64,000 nucleotides of DNA from Lumbricus rubellus (Eukaryota; Annelida; Clitellata; Crassiclitellata; Lumbricidae), in assembly GCA_945859605.1 (NCBI GenBank), contig OX243817.1:16813052-16877051 (forward strand), in the 5' to 3' direction. This document shows, in pieces, positions 48,668-59,335 of this stretch. Both the position numbers and the translations under genes were made by a program. How positions within the stretch are numbered: position 1 is the first letter of the stretch; each line of letters opens with the position of its first letter. The notes under the pieces were generated by a model that was given only the letters and a program-made list of their open reading frames with translations, did not search any database and was not told where the DNA came from.

Positions 48668-50672
48668 GTCATCGTCAACGTCGTCGTCGTCGTCGACGTC
48701 TTCATCATTATCATCATTTTCGACGACGCCGCCACCGTGGGGGGTGACGCCGCCACCACCACCACCACCACCTCCACCACCACCACCACCATCATCATCA
48801 TCATTACCATTTCTACTCTCATGGTCTCGTTGTCGCTATGCATATGTAATTACGATATTACCATTATCGTCATCATTATCAATTTCATGAGCAACATAAT
48901 GCTGATCATCATCAGCAGCAGTTGGTTTTCTATTTTCTATTCCTGCAGCCACTACTATTCCTTTTTTCTATTCATGATGCAGCCACTACTATTCCTGCGG
49001 CATTGCTCGTAGCATTGGGATACGTCGACTGTGAAATGCGTTATCTGGCGGTGGCTTTGCTTTGCCTAACAGTCGGCATCAACAGCACATGTAGAGCAGG
49101 ATTCGTCATCAACCACGTCGACATCTCACCAAGGCAAGACATAATATTTATTACATGTGTACCACAGCTTCTGCAGTAACCTTACTTTTGTAACCTTGCT
49201 GTTGCTAACGTCGACATGACATCTAGAAAAGAAAAGCGCAAGTTAAGAACGGCACTCAAATATTGGCGACTGACTTTGTGGTTCAACCATTGGTTCATGC
49301 GTTTATTTGGGATGCTTTATAAGAATGGAATGAGCAGGTCCACTGCAGCGCTCCTTTTATATATAATTTCTGATGGCTGGATCCAGAGTTTAACGGCAGC
49401 TTATGACAGCAAAGCTGTCGACAGAAATATTTTTTGGCATGTAATTAAATACAGCTCTTAGATGACTATGACGCATCTCTAAAGCTTATCAATAGTTTGA
49501 TGGAGTTCGTTAAGTGTATCATGCAAACGATTTGGCTCTTCTGATCTTCTTTTACATGAATTTGTTGAACTGTTTATTACTATGGCAGTTGTTGCTGTTT
49601 GTGTATTATTATTATTATCATCATTCGTTTAACACGTTGACGATGACCTGCGTTGGTTCACAGTCGTCTTAAGCGTGCACACTGTAGACCTATATTCATC
49701 AAAGTGTTAAATATCAAGCGATTGCTGATGAGCGTACATGATGCATCATGAATCCAATTAATCTCACAATTAACCTTAGAAAGTTGTGATCAGTTACTGT
49801 ATATATGTATATAGGGCCTATATAGTAACTTATATATATGTATATTTAATTTATATTATTTGCATCTCGTTTTCTCGACAGGCACTCTGGAATTCTGTTC
49901 GGCATTTCAAACACAGCTGCAACAATACCAGGAATCTTAGCACCAGTCGCAGTCGGATATCTGACACCGCACGTAGGTCTATGAACAATGATGCCAGATA
50001 GCTTCTCCTAAACTCTGAATACAGTGCCTACACATAATTATAACTGCATATTAAACTCCATGCATCTTTTCATTAATTCACTCATTTAGAGATGCAGAAG
50101 ACTCATATAGCGCTCCTCTAACTCCAAGACAATCTACTCAGAGGCATTTCCAACCCAATTTCGACAATAAAGAACAGTTTCAGATGAAAGTGTAGGCAGA
50201 GTCTGTATAGTTATAACTAAAAGTACGCATACACTTGAGGTCAACCCAACCAATGAAATGCGACGACGTTTCAGCTTTGACTGATTGAAATGTAGGCCTA
50301 TTTGAATGTCGTTCGTTCCGTATAGTGTTGCATGATCTGAAGGAAGGACTCGGTTTGTTGTAGGGAAGTCGTGAGGAGTGGCTGACTGTCTTCTACGTCT
50401 GTGCCGGTCTCTTCGTCTTCAGCACAATTGTCTACGCTGTGTTCGCCGATGGAGAGCCACAGTCATGGTCGACGAAGCAGAATATGGCCGCATCTTCAAA
50501 GGATGACGGTAAAGCAGCGAAAGTGACCACAATACCAATAGCAAACCTTCCTTCAATCATCGTTGATTCAACGAACGGTGCTTTTACAGATGATGATAAT
50601 GAAGATGAAGGTCATGATGATGTTAAATGCCGAAAGAACTCGACAGTAGATGCCACGGTAACACGCATGTGA
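38587..50672 (+). CDS. SLC17 (sialin-like) anion transporter, gene B, 11 exons
   Basis: Exons: 38587-38653, 40167-40513, 42013-42243, 42999-43086, 43721-43816, 44984-45114, 47512-47667, 48194-48320, 48983-49133, 49882-49972 and 50364-50672. They sum to 1794 nt, a 597-aa protein. Intron positions and phases match gene A; exons 3-7, 9 and 10 have identical lengths in the two genes. Features seen: [12 protein letters not shown] (TM1), a large luminal loop with four N-glycosylation sequons (NYT, NRT, NDS, NKT), [11 protein letters not shown] (TM2-3 loop), RVIMGLGC then [11 protein letters not shown] (TM4), [16 protein letters not shown] and [12 protein letters not shown] (TM7 region), and an acidic C-terminal tail. 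As in gene A, a cysteine (Cys215) replaces the usual TM4 glutamate. Intron 9 appears to use a GC donor, and exon 9 has a duplicated acceptor. Likely an organic-anion/H+ transporter of an internal membrane; substrate not determinable. Confidence 0.9.
38737..38862. repeat. (GAT)n/(GAC)n microsatellite, gene B intron 1
   Basis: Asp-codon-like triplet array. A second similar array lies at 39131-39266 in the same intron. Non-coding. Confidence 0.93.
40541..41210. repeat. 46-bp minisatellite, about 15 copies, gene B intron 2
   Basis: The unit is aatgtcataagctcattagc followed by tcaatgtcatctttcagcac and ccgctt (46 bp); the first copies lack the CATTAGCT segment. Every unit contains TTTCAGCAC, a good 3'-splice-site-like string, so the array is a field of potential decoy acceptors within the intron. 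Confidence 0.92.
41895..42000. repeat. 33-bp tandem repeat before gene B exon 3
   Basis: Three copies of a unit containing GTTTGTCGTGAATCTGATTA end a few bases before the exon 3 acceptor (42011-42012). Confidence 0.8.
42425..42545 (-). repeat. Dispersed repeat shared with 60780-60905
   Basis: Inverse of the sequence near 60780. Shared blocks include CACGTGGAGTTGGGG and AAGTCTTCCTTAG-like text. Probably an old interspersed repeat; family not recognised. Confidence 0.5.
43217..43450. repeat. Degenerate ~50-bp tandem repeat, gene B intron 4
   Basis: About four degenerate copies built on TGACGTAACAAAAGCCTTTG followed by TTCAATAG. Confidence 0.7.
44656..44899. mobile_element. Hairpin MITE built of TAGTGCGCACTA palindromes
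   Basis: Long terminal inverted repeat (GGAAGCCTATAGGTGACATG left, GGAAGCCCATAGGTGACATG inverted right) extends inward through ATTTATCTAGTGCGCACTAG. The core holds about seven exact or near copies of the palindrome CTAGTGCGCACTAG. The flanks 44643-44655 and 44900-44912 match at 11 of 13 positions, which may be a decayed TSD (Mutator-like size). It lies 84 bp upstream of gene B exon 6. Confidence 0.75.
45120..45498. repeat. ATGCAATACATGCAA-type degenerate array
   Basis: Tandem, degenerate units of about 30-60 bp (GCAAATATATGCAATACATG..) in gene B intron 6. It resumes at 47041-47085 after the mariner-type element, which shows that the element inserted into the array. Confidence 0.75.
45502..47040 (-). 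mobile_element. Tc1/mariner-type element, degenerate transposase
   Basis: Starts CAGGGTGGCTCCAAAAAAAT and ends with the inverse, with terminal inverted repeats of roughly 150 bp and a TA duplication at 45500-45501 and 47041-47042. The interior has no intact ORF. Minus-strand phrases near 45800-45900 resemble the C-terminal end of a mariner transposase, so it is a dead copy read on the minus strand. Confidence 0.8.
47807..47935. repeat. TTTGTCTCAACAAACGTACA repeat, gene B intron 7
   Basis: About five copies, alternating 20- and 30-bp forms depending on whether ATGTCATG follows. Each unit contains the near-palindrome TTTGTCTCAACAAA. Confidence 0.85.
48145..48182. repeat. (GT)n microsatellite at gene B intron 7 acceptor
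   Basis: A 38-bp GT run ends 12 bp before the exon 8 acceptor (AG at 48192-48193), where a polypyrimidine tract would normally be. Confidence 0.9.
48597..48812. repeat. (CAT)n/(CAC)n triplet arrays, gene B intron 8
   Basis: Triplet microsatellites between exons 8 and 9. Poly-Ser, Pro and Met frames are artefacts. Confidence 0.93.
49200..49460 (+). mobile_element. Possible LINE linker fragment in gene B intron 9
   Basis: An 81-codon frame whose C-terminal part ([18 protein letters not shown]) resembles the segment between endonuclease and RT domains of non-LTR retrotransposons, where a basic run and a conserved FW precede the RT. No RT core follows. Tentative. Confidence 0.35.
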
Positions 50673-51912
50673 TGCGAAAGGTTTGAGATGGATACTACTT
50701 GACACGGCGCATCTCATGGAGAATGCTGCTTTGTAGAATTATTGATCAAATAATAGGGCACAATGCTCTTGGCCAACAAATATTCTGTGCTTTGTATATT
50801 ACTTTGCAGTGCATTCCGTTGATTGTCTCTTACGGAGTATATTCACAGTGCTCTTGGTGCCAACAGTCGGTTGGCGTGTACGTGGAGCAACCTCGAGGGA
50901 TTCAGTGTGGACGCTTAAGTCTACCCACGAAACGGATAAACTTACACGCTGTGGCTGCTAAATAAGTTACTTTTAGAAATTTAGATAGTTTAAGTGCGCG
51001 CATAAAACAACGAAAGTCTGGTTTCGAAAAGCGGGTTATTTCTGAGTTTAATACCCACGTACACGGCGTCTTTTTTAGTCAATGCAGTCGATGTTTCATT
51101 GTTTCATGTTACTTGATTGTTTCTGATCTGGAGTGTCCTCAACATATACACAATCCTCGAAATATCTGTTGCTTCATTATTTTGATTGAAAGACTGGGCG
51201 ATAGATTAATGAGACTTGATGAGAAAATAGACCTAATAAATTTTATTATTTCAAAGCAGGTAAAACTGTTCTTAATGAAAGACATAGGCTAATTTGCAAT
51301 TATTAAGCCAAATGTCGCTTAGTCGCATTGCGCAGTCATAGGACATGCTGATCAATTAATTTTGACATGCCACTTTGTCTCTGTGTCTGTCTATCTGTCT
51401 TTCTCTCCATGTCTGCTTGTGTGGATGGCCGCACACATTTTCGCACGTAGGCCTATAATCAGAGTATTCCACTGAATTGAAGGACAATAATCATATCTAC
51501 GTAAAGGGTCTATTTATTATTCTGCTTAGACAGAATCGTAACCTTATCTACGTTCATTCTTCTAAGATATTTCAAACAATCGTAACCATATCTACGCATA
51601 TTGTTCTATTTTAAAACAATTTATTCTTCATCGCATCTAATCTTAATGTCATGTTTGAGCGGAACATAATAATGTTGTCACATTAAGAAGAATGGAGACG
51701 ATGCGTTGCCCAATGTGCAGATCGGCACGGGATGGACTAAGTTCTAAGTAAGTAAGTCACATTAATGTTTCCTGGAAGCAGATATTAGGCACTTTTGCAA
51801 TATGATCATTAAGTAAACAGCAGTGTTTTTTTCTCGTGTGACCCAAATGTACTTTAATACGATTCAATCAGTATGAATTGGCACGGGTGTCGTCTAGTCT
51901 TGAAACAACGTC
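50673..51912. other. Probable 3' UTR of gene B and intergenic DNA
   Basis: No further coding region. An 88-codon frame at 50699-50965 has no recognisable product. On the minus strand, TTTAAT at 51853-51858 reads ATTAAA and could be the poly(A) signal of the minus-strand ORF ending at 51913. Confidence 0.4.
51235..51240 (+). promoter_or_regulatory. Candidate poly(A) signal of gene B
   Basis: AATAAA about 560 bp after the stop codon; no closer canonical signal noticed. Confidence 0.3.
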
Positions 51913-52731
51913 TTAGTGGAACGAGAAAGGAACGGCTTTGATGGTCAGAGACGACTTGTCCTTCAAATGCAGACGGAGGTCGATATACCGGATATCCGGT
52001 GCACGAACGACGGAAGTGCCTTGACCCGTGTTCTCAATGCCAACATGGAGTTTGTATCGCTCCACGAACTTTTCAAGGTCATCGACTTCTCGTGAGTCTC
52101 GTTCACTTCTTCCGTTTTCCATCGGAGCAGGATTGCGTGTGATGGGTGGAAGTGGTTGCGGTTGAACCCGGTAGGGGGCCTGTTGTTCTCTGTATGGTGC
52201 CGGGGCTTCCCTGTAGGGGGCTGGTTGTTCCCTGTAGGTCGCCTGTGGTTTTCTGTGGGACCCTGGAGGTTCTCTGTAGGGCGCTGGAGTGAGAGGATGC
52301 AGAGTTTCAACGTCGAAGTGTCTCCTCTCTGGTCGTCTGTCACTCACAGGAGGACTGCTCGACGACACGGCAGCTGCAGGTTGATCCTCATCAATCCTCA
52401 GCCAAGGTTCGTGCCAGAAGGCGACTGACTCCGCACCCTTGCGATCCGTCAAGGCCCGGTTCGACGGAAGTGTGTGTCGGTTGCTCTCTCCGCTTGTCAG
52501 TCCAGCTGGGAATTTCCGGTCATCATCCCACGTGTCCACTTCCGCTTGGTCCCAGAACTGACCATACTCGTCGTTGCTGCGTCTCAGTCGATGCCTCGTC
52601 TGGTCGATGTAGCGGTTCTTGAGGACTCGAGGTGGTTGAGGAAGACGCTGCAGCTGGAACGGATTCTGCTGGTATCGACCGTAAACCTCGTTCGACGTCG
52701 AGTCCAGCTTTACTGGATGCGTGTAGGACAT
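51913..52731 (-). CDS. Hypothetical protein, 272 aa, with APYRE-type repeats
   Basis: Uninterrupted ORF with mixed, protein-like composition and higher GC than its surroundings; an in-frame TGA lies about 20 bp upstream of the ATG. N-terminal third: basic/aromatic, including FWDQAEVDTWDDDRKF. Middle (about residues 150-195): a run of five to six short repeats of the type APYREQ/ATYREQ/SHRKPQ, rich in Pro, Tyr, Arg and Gln. C-terminus (about 215-272): charged segment DDLEKFVERYKLHVGIEN then a Ser/Thr-rich end. No signal peptide or transmembrane segment is evident. I do not recognise the family. Repeated short Tyr/Arg/Pro motifs occur in some microtubule-associated ciliary proteins, but that is only a guess. 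It may be a single-exon gene or the last exon of one. It runs convergent with gene B. Confidence 0.6.
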   Translation of the reverse strand: MSYTHPVKLDSTSNEVYGRYQQNPFQLQRLPQPPRVLKNRYIDQTRHRLRRSNDEYGQFWDQAEVDTWDDDRKFPAGLTSGESNRHTLPSNRALTDRKGAESVAFWHEPWLRIDEDQPAAAVSSSSPPVSDRRPERRHFDVETLHPLTPAPYREPPGSHRKPQATYREQPAPYREAPAPYREQQAPYRVQPQPLPPITRNPAPMENGRSERDSREVDDLEKFVERYKLHVGIENTGQGTSVVRAPDIRYIDLRLHLKDKSSLTIKAVPFSFH

Positions 52732-54281
52732 TGGAGGACTTATAATATCAGTCGGTGATCACAGAGAAAAAATCATTTGGTAGTGAAATTATACAAGGAA
52801 ACATTAGTGTTGCACTCGTTTCTCAAACTGGTTGTAAGATTCTTCACTAGTATAATATGAGAATCAGAGATGATGTTGGCCTAATATCAGAGAGGATGTT
52901 CCTGTGAGAATGTCGTTTTGAAAGAACATTCAATCGGTTATTTGAAGACCGTAATTTGGGTCTTCGGCTGAAAGGTAAAAACAGTAAACAGATAGAATCA
53001 TTAAACATCCTGGATTTTATTAATAAAATATGTTCGTGATAATTTCATAGAAAAAAACGACTGTTGAAAATGAAAATTTTAGACGATGACAACGACAGTG
53101 AGTATTTATAACCCAACAGTCTATTTAATATTGACACAGTGTCACAGTATGAACGTGCTATAGAGGCGATACAGCGAAGCACGGGATAATGAGACGAAGT
53201 AAAATCTACAAAACTCCAATGTTGTTAGTCTGCTGGAAATATTCACCGTCAGGTGAGAGATGGCAGAATGCCAGCTGAGTGTTCTGGCCAGACTTCATAG
53301 CAAGCGGCTGACGCGATTTCATCATCATCATAGTACGAATAGCAAATAGTTTTAGTTTTAGAATAGTTTTAGTAGTTGCATGTGGTGCTGTTTAGTTCCT
53401 GTTGATAAATTATCACTTTCGTTTTCATCTGGTTCCAAAATAATGCAGTCGGGTCGGTCCTCTGACCCAGATTCCAGTCTAAATGTATTTTTGTCGTTTT
53501 GATCTATCGAACGATACAAAAGGCTCTATAAAAATGGAAAGATCTGCTAATACTTACTGCGTCTGTCTTCCTTCGTGGCTGTTGATTTCGTCTTTTACAA
53601 AAATATCTCACAAAGACTTTACTCCACTTGTCACAGTGGAGTGTACTGTCCGTCGTTTCATTCTCATCGTCCACTTCGGTTGCTATGCAGTGGCGTACTT
53701 GACGCCCGTTGTCATGGCAACGACCGGTACGCGGCGCCACTCGACGTCTTATTATAATAGGAATGACAAAAGACTGCATGGCTCGTCTTCCAGTCGATTA
53801 TTGACAGATGGTGGGGGAGAGTGGGGTGTGTGTGTGTGTGGGGGGGGGGGGGTCAGGTGGCAGCAGTGCCAAGAGGACACGCACCTGCTTACGAGGGGGG
53901 AGGGGGTTGGAGTGCCAAGGCGTAGTCATAGAACGGTCTGTTGCTTTGCTTAGAGACTGCTAGGACGACGTCGCTAATGTCACTTCTTCTTCTTCGTTGA
54001 CTTTGTTGGCATTGTTTGTCAACTCTCACCCATTAACTGTCATTCCCAGCTCTGTCCATTAGATATGCAAGCGATATATATATAATTATTTATATATGTG
54101 TATATATATATATGATACGCTTGCTGCTTGCATATAAATTATTGATATACCTATAATATATAATATAGGCTACACTACGTATAAAATATATAAAGTAGCC
54201 TATATTATATGTTCCTTACATATTAGCTCCCTGCCCATGTCTTTGTGCACTGCAATTCCAATGCATTTGCAAATTGTCTCT
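52732..54281. other. Intergenic DNA, no gene seen
   Basis: A frame at 53483-53953 crosses a GT/G-rich patch (53824-53855) and lacks recognisable domains. AT-rich palindromic TATATA sequence at 54075-54215 adjoins the hAT-type element. Confidence 0.45.
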
Positions 54282-54629
54282 ATCCGTGTCAGTGGCGGAT
54301 CCAGAAGGTTTAAATGGGGGGGGGCCAAATGAGGACCGGAGGACGAGCGGCCGAAGGCCGATTGCCGAGGCGCGTAGCGCCGAGAGGGTGGAGGAAAGGG
54401 GGAGGGGCTTGGGGAGGGGGTTGTACCCCGTCCCCAACCAGAATTTTTTTTAATTCCCGCACAAAAATGGCAGCATTTTAAGCTGTCATCTTTATGAAAT
54501 TGCTATGCTACATAAATGCTGACAAACCAAGCAAGAACTACCAAATCATCAGAATTGGGAAGCCATTTAGTAGTGATGTTGTTTCACTAATAAAGAGACT
54601 TGGCCCGCGACTAATGATCTGTGAAGTAT

Positions 54630-54810
54630 TATCATCGATTTTCGGGTGTCTAAAAACATCATTTTGATTTTAGTATAAGCAGCGATTTTCGGGTGTTTAA
54701 GAACATCATTTTGATTTCAGTATAATCAGCGATATTCGGGAGTCTAAAGAAATCATTTTGATTCCAGTATTATCAACGATTTTCGGGTATTCAAGGACAT
54801 AAATTTGATT
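54630..54810. repeat. 47-bp minisatellite, left part
   Basis: About four copies of attatcaacgattttcgggt followed by gtctaaggacatcattttga and ttccagt, cut by the LINE at 54811. Confidence 0.9.
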
Positions 54811-57666
54811 TGGTTCAAGGTTAGAAAAGGTGTTCGACAGGGCTGCAACCTCTCCCCATGTCTGTTTAACATTTTAGCAGAGCAAATTATGCGAAAGGCA
54901 CTAACAGGTTTCGCCGGTGGATTCAGGATTGGCGGAATAACCATCAATAACCTGAGATATGCTGACGATATTGTCCTACTGGCCACAACACCAGAAGAAC
55001 TACAAGAACTCGTGAAACAAGTCGCAAGTGCTGCAGAAGAATATGGAATGTCAATCAACGTAACTAAGACGAAAGTTATGACGACTACTGAGGAGGTGCT
55101 CAAAACGGTGGTGGGTACGGGAAGACTAGAACAAGTGGATTCCTTTGTATATTTAGAGAGTCCTTACCTTAGACCTTAGTCCTTCCACGCATTTGTAGTG
55201 CATCGGGCGACACAGGTCCTCCACGTCACTCTGTCCTCCGCAGCTGTCCTGGCCGCCTCCCACGTCATTCCGCCGTCTTCCAGGTCTTGTATCACCATAT
55301 CCCGCCAGGTCTTTCTTGGTCGACCTCGTCTTCTTCTCCATCCAGTCGGAGTCCAGTGCATTGCCTGCTTCATGATTCTTTCTTCAGTTGATCTGTGTAG
55401 ATGTCCCAACCACCGCAGACGCAATTTCTTCATCATCTCCTCCAATTTCTCCATAGATGTTCTTTTCCTTACTTCTTCATTTCTGATTTTATCCTTCCAA
55501 GTAATCCCCAGTATCCTCCTCTGCCATCTATGATGAGCTGCCTCTAGCCTCTTCATGTTTGCTTTGGTCACCGACCATGTCTCCGCTCCATACAGCAACA
55601 CTGTCAGCACCAATGCTCTATATAATCTTGTCTTTGTTGTTATACTGAGCCCCTTGTCCCTCCATATGTTGTTTAATCGCCCAAATATCGTATTCGCCTT
55701 TCCTAATCTGGATCGTATATCCTTATCGCAATTGCCATTGTTCGCAATCACACTTCCCAGGTAGCAGAAGTCTTCCACCTCCTCCAACACATCCTCCCTG
55801 ACCTTGATGCACTCTGACGTTTCCCATTTTCCTATTTTCATGATCTTTGTCTTTGAAGTATTGATCCTTAAACCGACCAAGCCTGCCTGCTTCTCTACAC
55901 AGCTCGTGAGTTTTCTCATTCCCTCCCATGAATCCTCCAGTAGTGCTATATCATCCGCGAAATCCAAATCTGCCATCTTCCTATCCTCTCCCCACTTCAG
56001 GCCCCACCCCTCCTCTTCTGTGCTTCGTCTCATCACCCAGTCAATTGTTATCAAAAACAACAGAGGTGACAAAATGCATCCCTGCCTTACCCCAGTGATG
56101 ATCCGAAACCACTCGCCCAGTTTCCCATCCACTCTCACTGTGCATCTACTTTCCTTGTACATTCCTTTAATGATGTCTACAATCTTTGCTGGTATTCCAT
56201 ACTGTTCAAGAATGCTCCATACCGCCGGTCTTTGCACACTGTCAAATGCCTTTTGGAAATCTATGAAGTTGATGAGTATATTTGCATTTCCTGCCTCGCA
56301 TTTCTCTATGATTTGCCTTAATGCAAATATCTGTTCACAGCAAGATCTGCCTTTTCTAAAACCCGCCTGTTGTTGTCTTAGCAAGCCATCTACCGCCTCT
56401 TGAATTCTCTTTAGAATTATGCTGGCTAGAACTTTCCCCGGTATGGATAGCAACGTTATTCCTCTATAGTTATAATTATTAAAGTCACTAAGGTTCCCCT
56501 TCTTTGGGATCGGTATTATAATCCCGTCGCACCAATCTCTTGGCACTTCCCCAGTGTTCCAAATTGCATTGCACAAGTGCGTTAATGCCTTAATCATCTC
56601 TTTTCCTCCATTTTTTAGCAGTTCCGGTTGTATGTCATCAATTCCTGCAGATTTCCCATTCTTTAGTCTTTTCACCGCTTCCTCTACCTCTTTCTCTTTG
56701 ATGACGTCTACATCCACATCCAAGGTTGGCGGGCAGTGGTCACGGGTGAAATCGTGCGTGATCTCCGGTTCCGGGCAATTCAAGATCTTGTCAAAATGTT
56801 CTCTCCATCTTGCCGCTTGTTCCTCATGTGTTCTGAGTGTGTTCCCGGTAGCTCCTTTGACGGGCATCCTCTGCGTGATTTTTCCTGTTATCTCCTTTGT
56901 GATCTTATACAGTGTTTTGGAATCTCCGATCTTTGCCGCAACTTCCGCCTCCTCCAGTCGTGCCTCTGTCCATGCCTTTTTGTCTTTTCTGCATCGGCTC
57001 TTGACCTCTTTGTCTTTGCTCCGGTATTCTTCGCATATATTTGTTGCATCATCTCCTCCACTGTATGCTTTAGAGAGTAGGATATCAAAAGATGGGAATT
57101 GTGTGAGTGAAGTTAAATCAAGACTAGCCATGGGAATGATCGTCATGACCAAATTGACGAAAATTTGGAAGAATAAATCAATCAGCATCGTCACCAAATT
57201 GCGGTTGATGAAGGCTTTGGTGTGGCCAGTAGCGACGTATGGATGTGAAGCATGGACTCTGAAAAAGGATGAAGAAAAGCGAATTCAAGCATTTGAAAAC
57301 AAGTGTATCAGAAAGCTGCTGAGAATTCCATGGACTAAAATGATGACCAATGAACAGGTGTATGTGTCAGCGGGAGCCACAAGAGAACTATTGGCTCACA
57401 CCAAAATTCGGAAACTTCGATATTTTGGTCATATCATGAGACAACAAAACGGTAGCATCGAAAGCAGCATCATGACGGGTTTTGTGGAGGGGAACCGAGG
57501 ACGAGGAAGGCCGAGGATATCTTGGATCGACAACGTCCTGAACTGGACAGGACTTGTAGGCTCTGACTTAATGAGCGCGACAAGGAACAGAAGACTCTGG
57601 GCATTAAAGGTCCATTCATGACGCCAACCGTCGCGATGCGACGATGGCGACATGACATGGCATGAC
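54811..57666 (+). mobile_element. Outer LINE fragment inserted in the minisatellite
   Basis: Flanked by a perfect 10-bp TSD, aaatttgatt, at 54801-54810 and 57667-57676. 5'-truncated: coding begins within RT motif B (GVRQGCNLSPCLFN), then YADD (motif C) and SINVTKTKVM. The frame is interrupted at 55161 by the inner LINE and resumes at 57079 (..RISKDGNC..), continuing through the basic C-terminal domain with GNRGRGRPRISW to a stop at 57619-57621. Across the insertion point the frame is continuous. The 3' end is a short GCGACATGACATGGCATGAC stretch. A non-LTR retrotransposon; clade not resolved. Confidence 0.87.
55162..57068 (-). mobile_element. Inner LINE, 5'-truncated, RT domain intact
   Basis: Flanked by a 10-bp TSD, tttagagagt, at 55152-55161 and 57069-57078. 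It encodes on the minus strand about 630 residues: a linker rich in Lys/Glu, RT motifs PIPKKGN, QQQAGFRKGRSC, DFQKAFDSV (A), TGVRQGCILSPLLF (B), DFADD (C), INTSKTKIM, then a basic C-terminus GWRRRRGRPRKTW and a stop at 55176-55178. The endonuclease domain is missing. No stops interrupt the RT, so the copy is young. The first ~45 codons of the open frame beyond 57068 are antisense of the outer LINE, not part of this element. Same family as 1656-2132. Confidence 0.88.
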
Positions 57667-59335
57667 AAATTTGATTCCAGTATTATCAACGATTTTCAGG
57701 TGTCTAAAACATCATTTTGATTTTAGTATTATCAATGATTTTCGGGTGTCTAAGAACATCGTATTGATTCCAAAAATATCACCGATATTCGGGTGTCTAA
57801 GAACATCATTTTGATTTTAATAGAATCAGCGATTTTTGGGTGTTTAAGAACATCATTTTGATTTCAGTATTATCAGCGATATTCGGGTGTCTTAGCATAT
57901 CATTTTGATTCCAGTATTATCAAAGAGTTTCGGGTGTCTAAAAACATCATTTTGATTCTAGTATTATCAATGATTTTCGGGTGTCTAAGGACATCGTATT
58001 GATTCCAATATTATCAGCGATATTCGATTGTCTAAGGACATCGTATTGATTCCAATAATATCAGCGATATTCGGGTGTCTAAGAACATAATTTTGATTTT
58101 AGTATAATCAGCGATTTTCGGGTGTCTAAGGACATCATTTTGATTCCAGTATTTTCAACAATTTTCGGGTGTCTAAAAACATAATTTTGATTTTAGTATT
58201 ATCAATGATTTTCGGGTGTCTAAGGACATCGTTTTGATTCCAATATTATCAGCGAAATTCGGGTGTCTAAGGACATAATTTTGATTCTAGTATTATCAAC
58301 GAGTTTCGGGTATTTAACGACATAATTTTGATTCCAGTATTATCAACGATTTTCGGGTGTCTAAAAACATCATTTTGATTCTAGTATTATCAATGATTTT
58401 CGGGTGTCTAGGGACATCGTATTGATTCCAATATTATGAGCGATATTCGGGTGTCTAAGGACATCGTATTGATTCCAGTAATATCAGCGATATTCGGGTG
58501 TCTTAGGACATCAGTTTGATTCCAGTATTTTCAACGATTTTTGGGTGTCTAAAAACATAATTTTGATTTAAGCATTAACAATGATTTTCGGGTGTCTAGG
58601 GACATCGTATTGATTCCAATATTATCAGCGATATTCGGGTGTCTAAGGACATCGTATTGATTCCAGTAATATCAGCGATATTCGGGTGTCTAAGAACATC
58701 ATTTTGATTTCAGTATTATCAGCAATATTCGGGTGTCTAAGGACATCATTTTGATTCTAGTATTATCAGTGATTTTCGGGTGTCTAAGGACATCGTATTG
58801 ATTCCAATATTATCATCGATTTTCGGGTGTCTAAAACCATCATTTTGATTTTAGTATAAGCAGCGATTTTCGGGTGTTTAAGAACATCATTTTGATTTTA
58901 GTATTATCAATGATTTTCGGGTGTCTAAGAACATTGTTTTGATTCCAATATTATCCGCGATATTCTGGTGTCTAAGGACATAATTTTGTTTCTAGTATTA
59001 TTAACGATTTTCGGGTATTTAACGACATAATTTTGATTCAAGTATTATCAACGATTTTCGGGTATTCAAGAACATAATTTTGATTCCAGTTTTATCAACG
59101 ATTTTCGGGTGTCTAAAAACATCATATTGATTTTAGTATTATCAACGATTTTCTGGTGTCTAAGACATCTATTTGATTCCATTACTATATCAACAATTTT
59201 CGGGTGTCAAAGGACGTCATTTTTATTTTAGTTCTATAAACAATTTTCTGGGGTGTAAAGACATCATTTTGATTCCAGTATAATCATCAATTTTTTCGGG
59301 TGTCTAAGGACATCATTTTGAATCCAGTGTAATCA
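57667..59335. repeat. 47-bp minisatellite, main part (~35 copies)
   Basis: Tandem units of the same 47-bp repeat as 54630-54810. Variation is concentrated at aacGATtttc/agcGATattc and at ATCATTTTG/ATCGTATTG, giving two interleaved subtypes. A few more copies lie at about 59605-59800 after a 270-bp non-repeat module. Confidence 0.93.

Noticed and set aside
53483..53953. 156-codon ORF on the plus strand
   Set aside because: It crosses a GT/poly-G simple repeat, has no recognisable domain, and no supporting splice or promoter context.
56554..57068. Plus-strand coding upstream of the outer LINE's C-terminal part
   Set aside because: This part of the 355-codon frame is antisense to the inner LINE. 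Only the part after 57078 belongs to the outer LINE.
57069..57197. N-terminal extension of the inner LINE ORF
   Set aside because: This part is antisense of the outer LINE, beyond the target duplication; the open frame there is chance.
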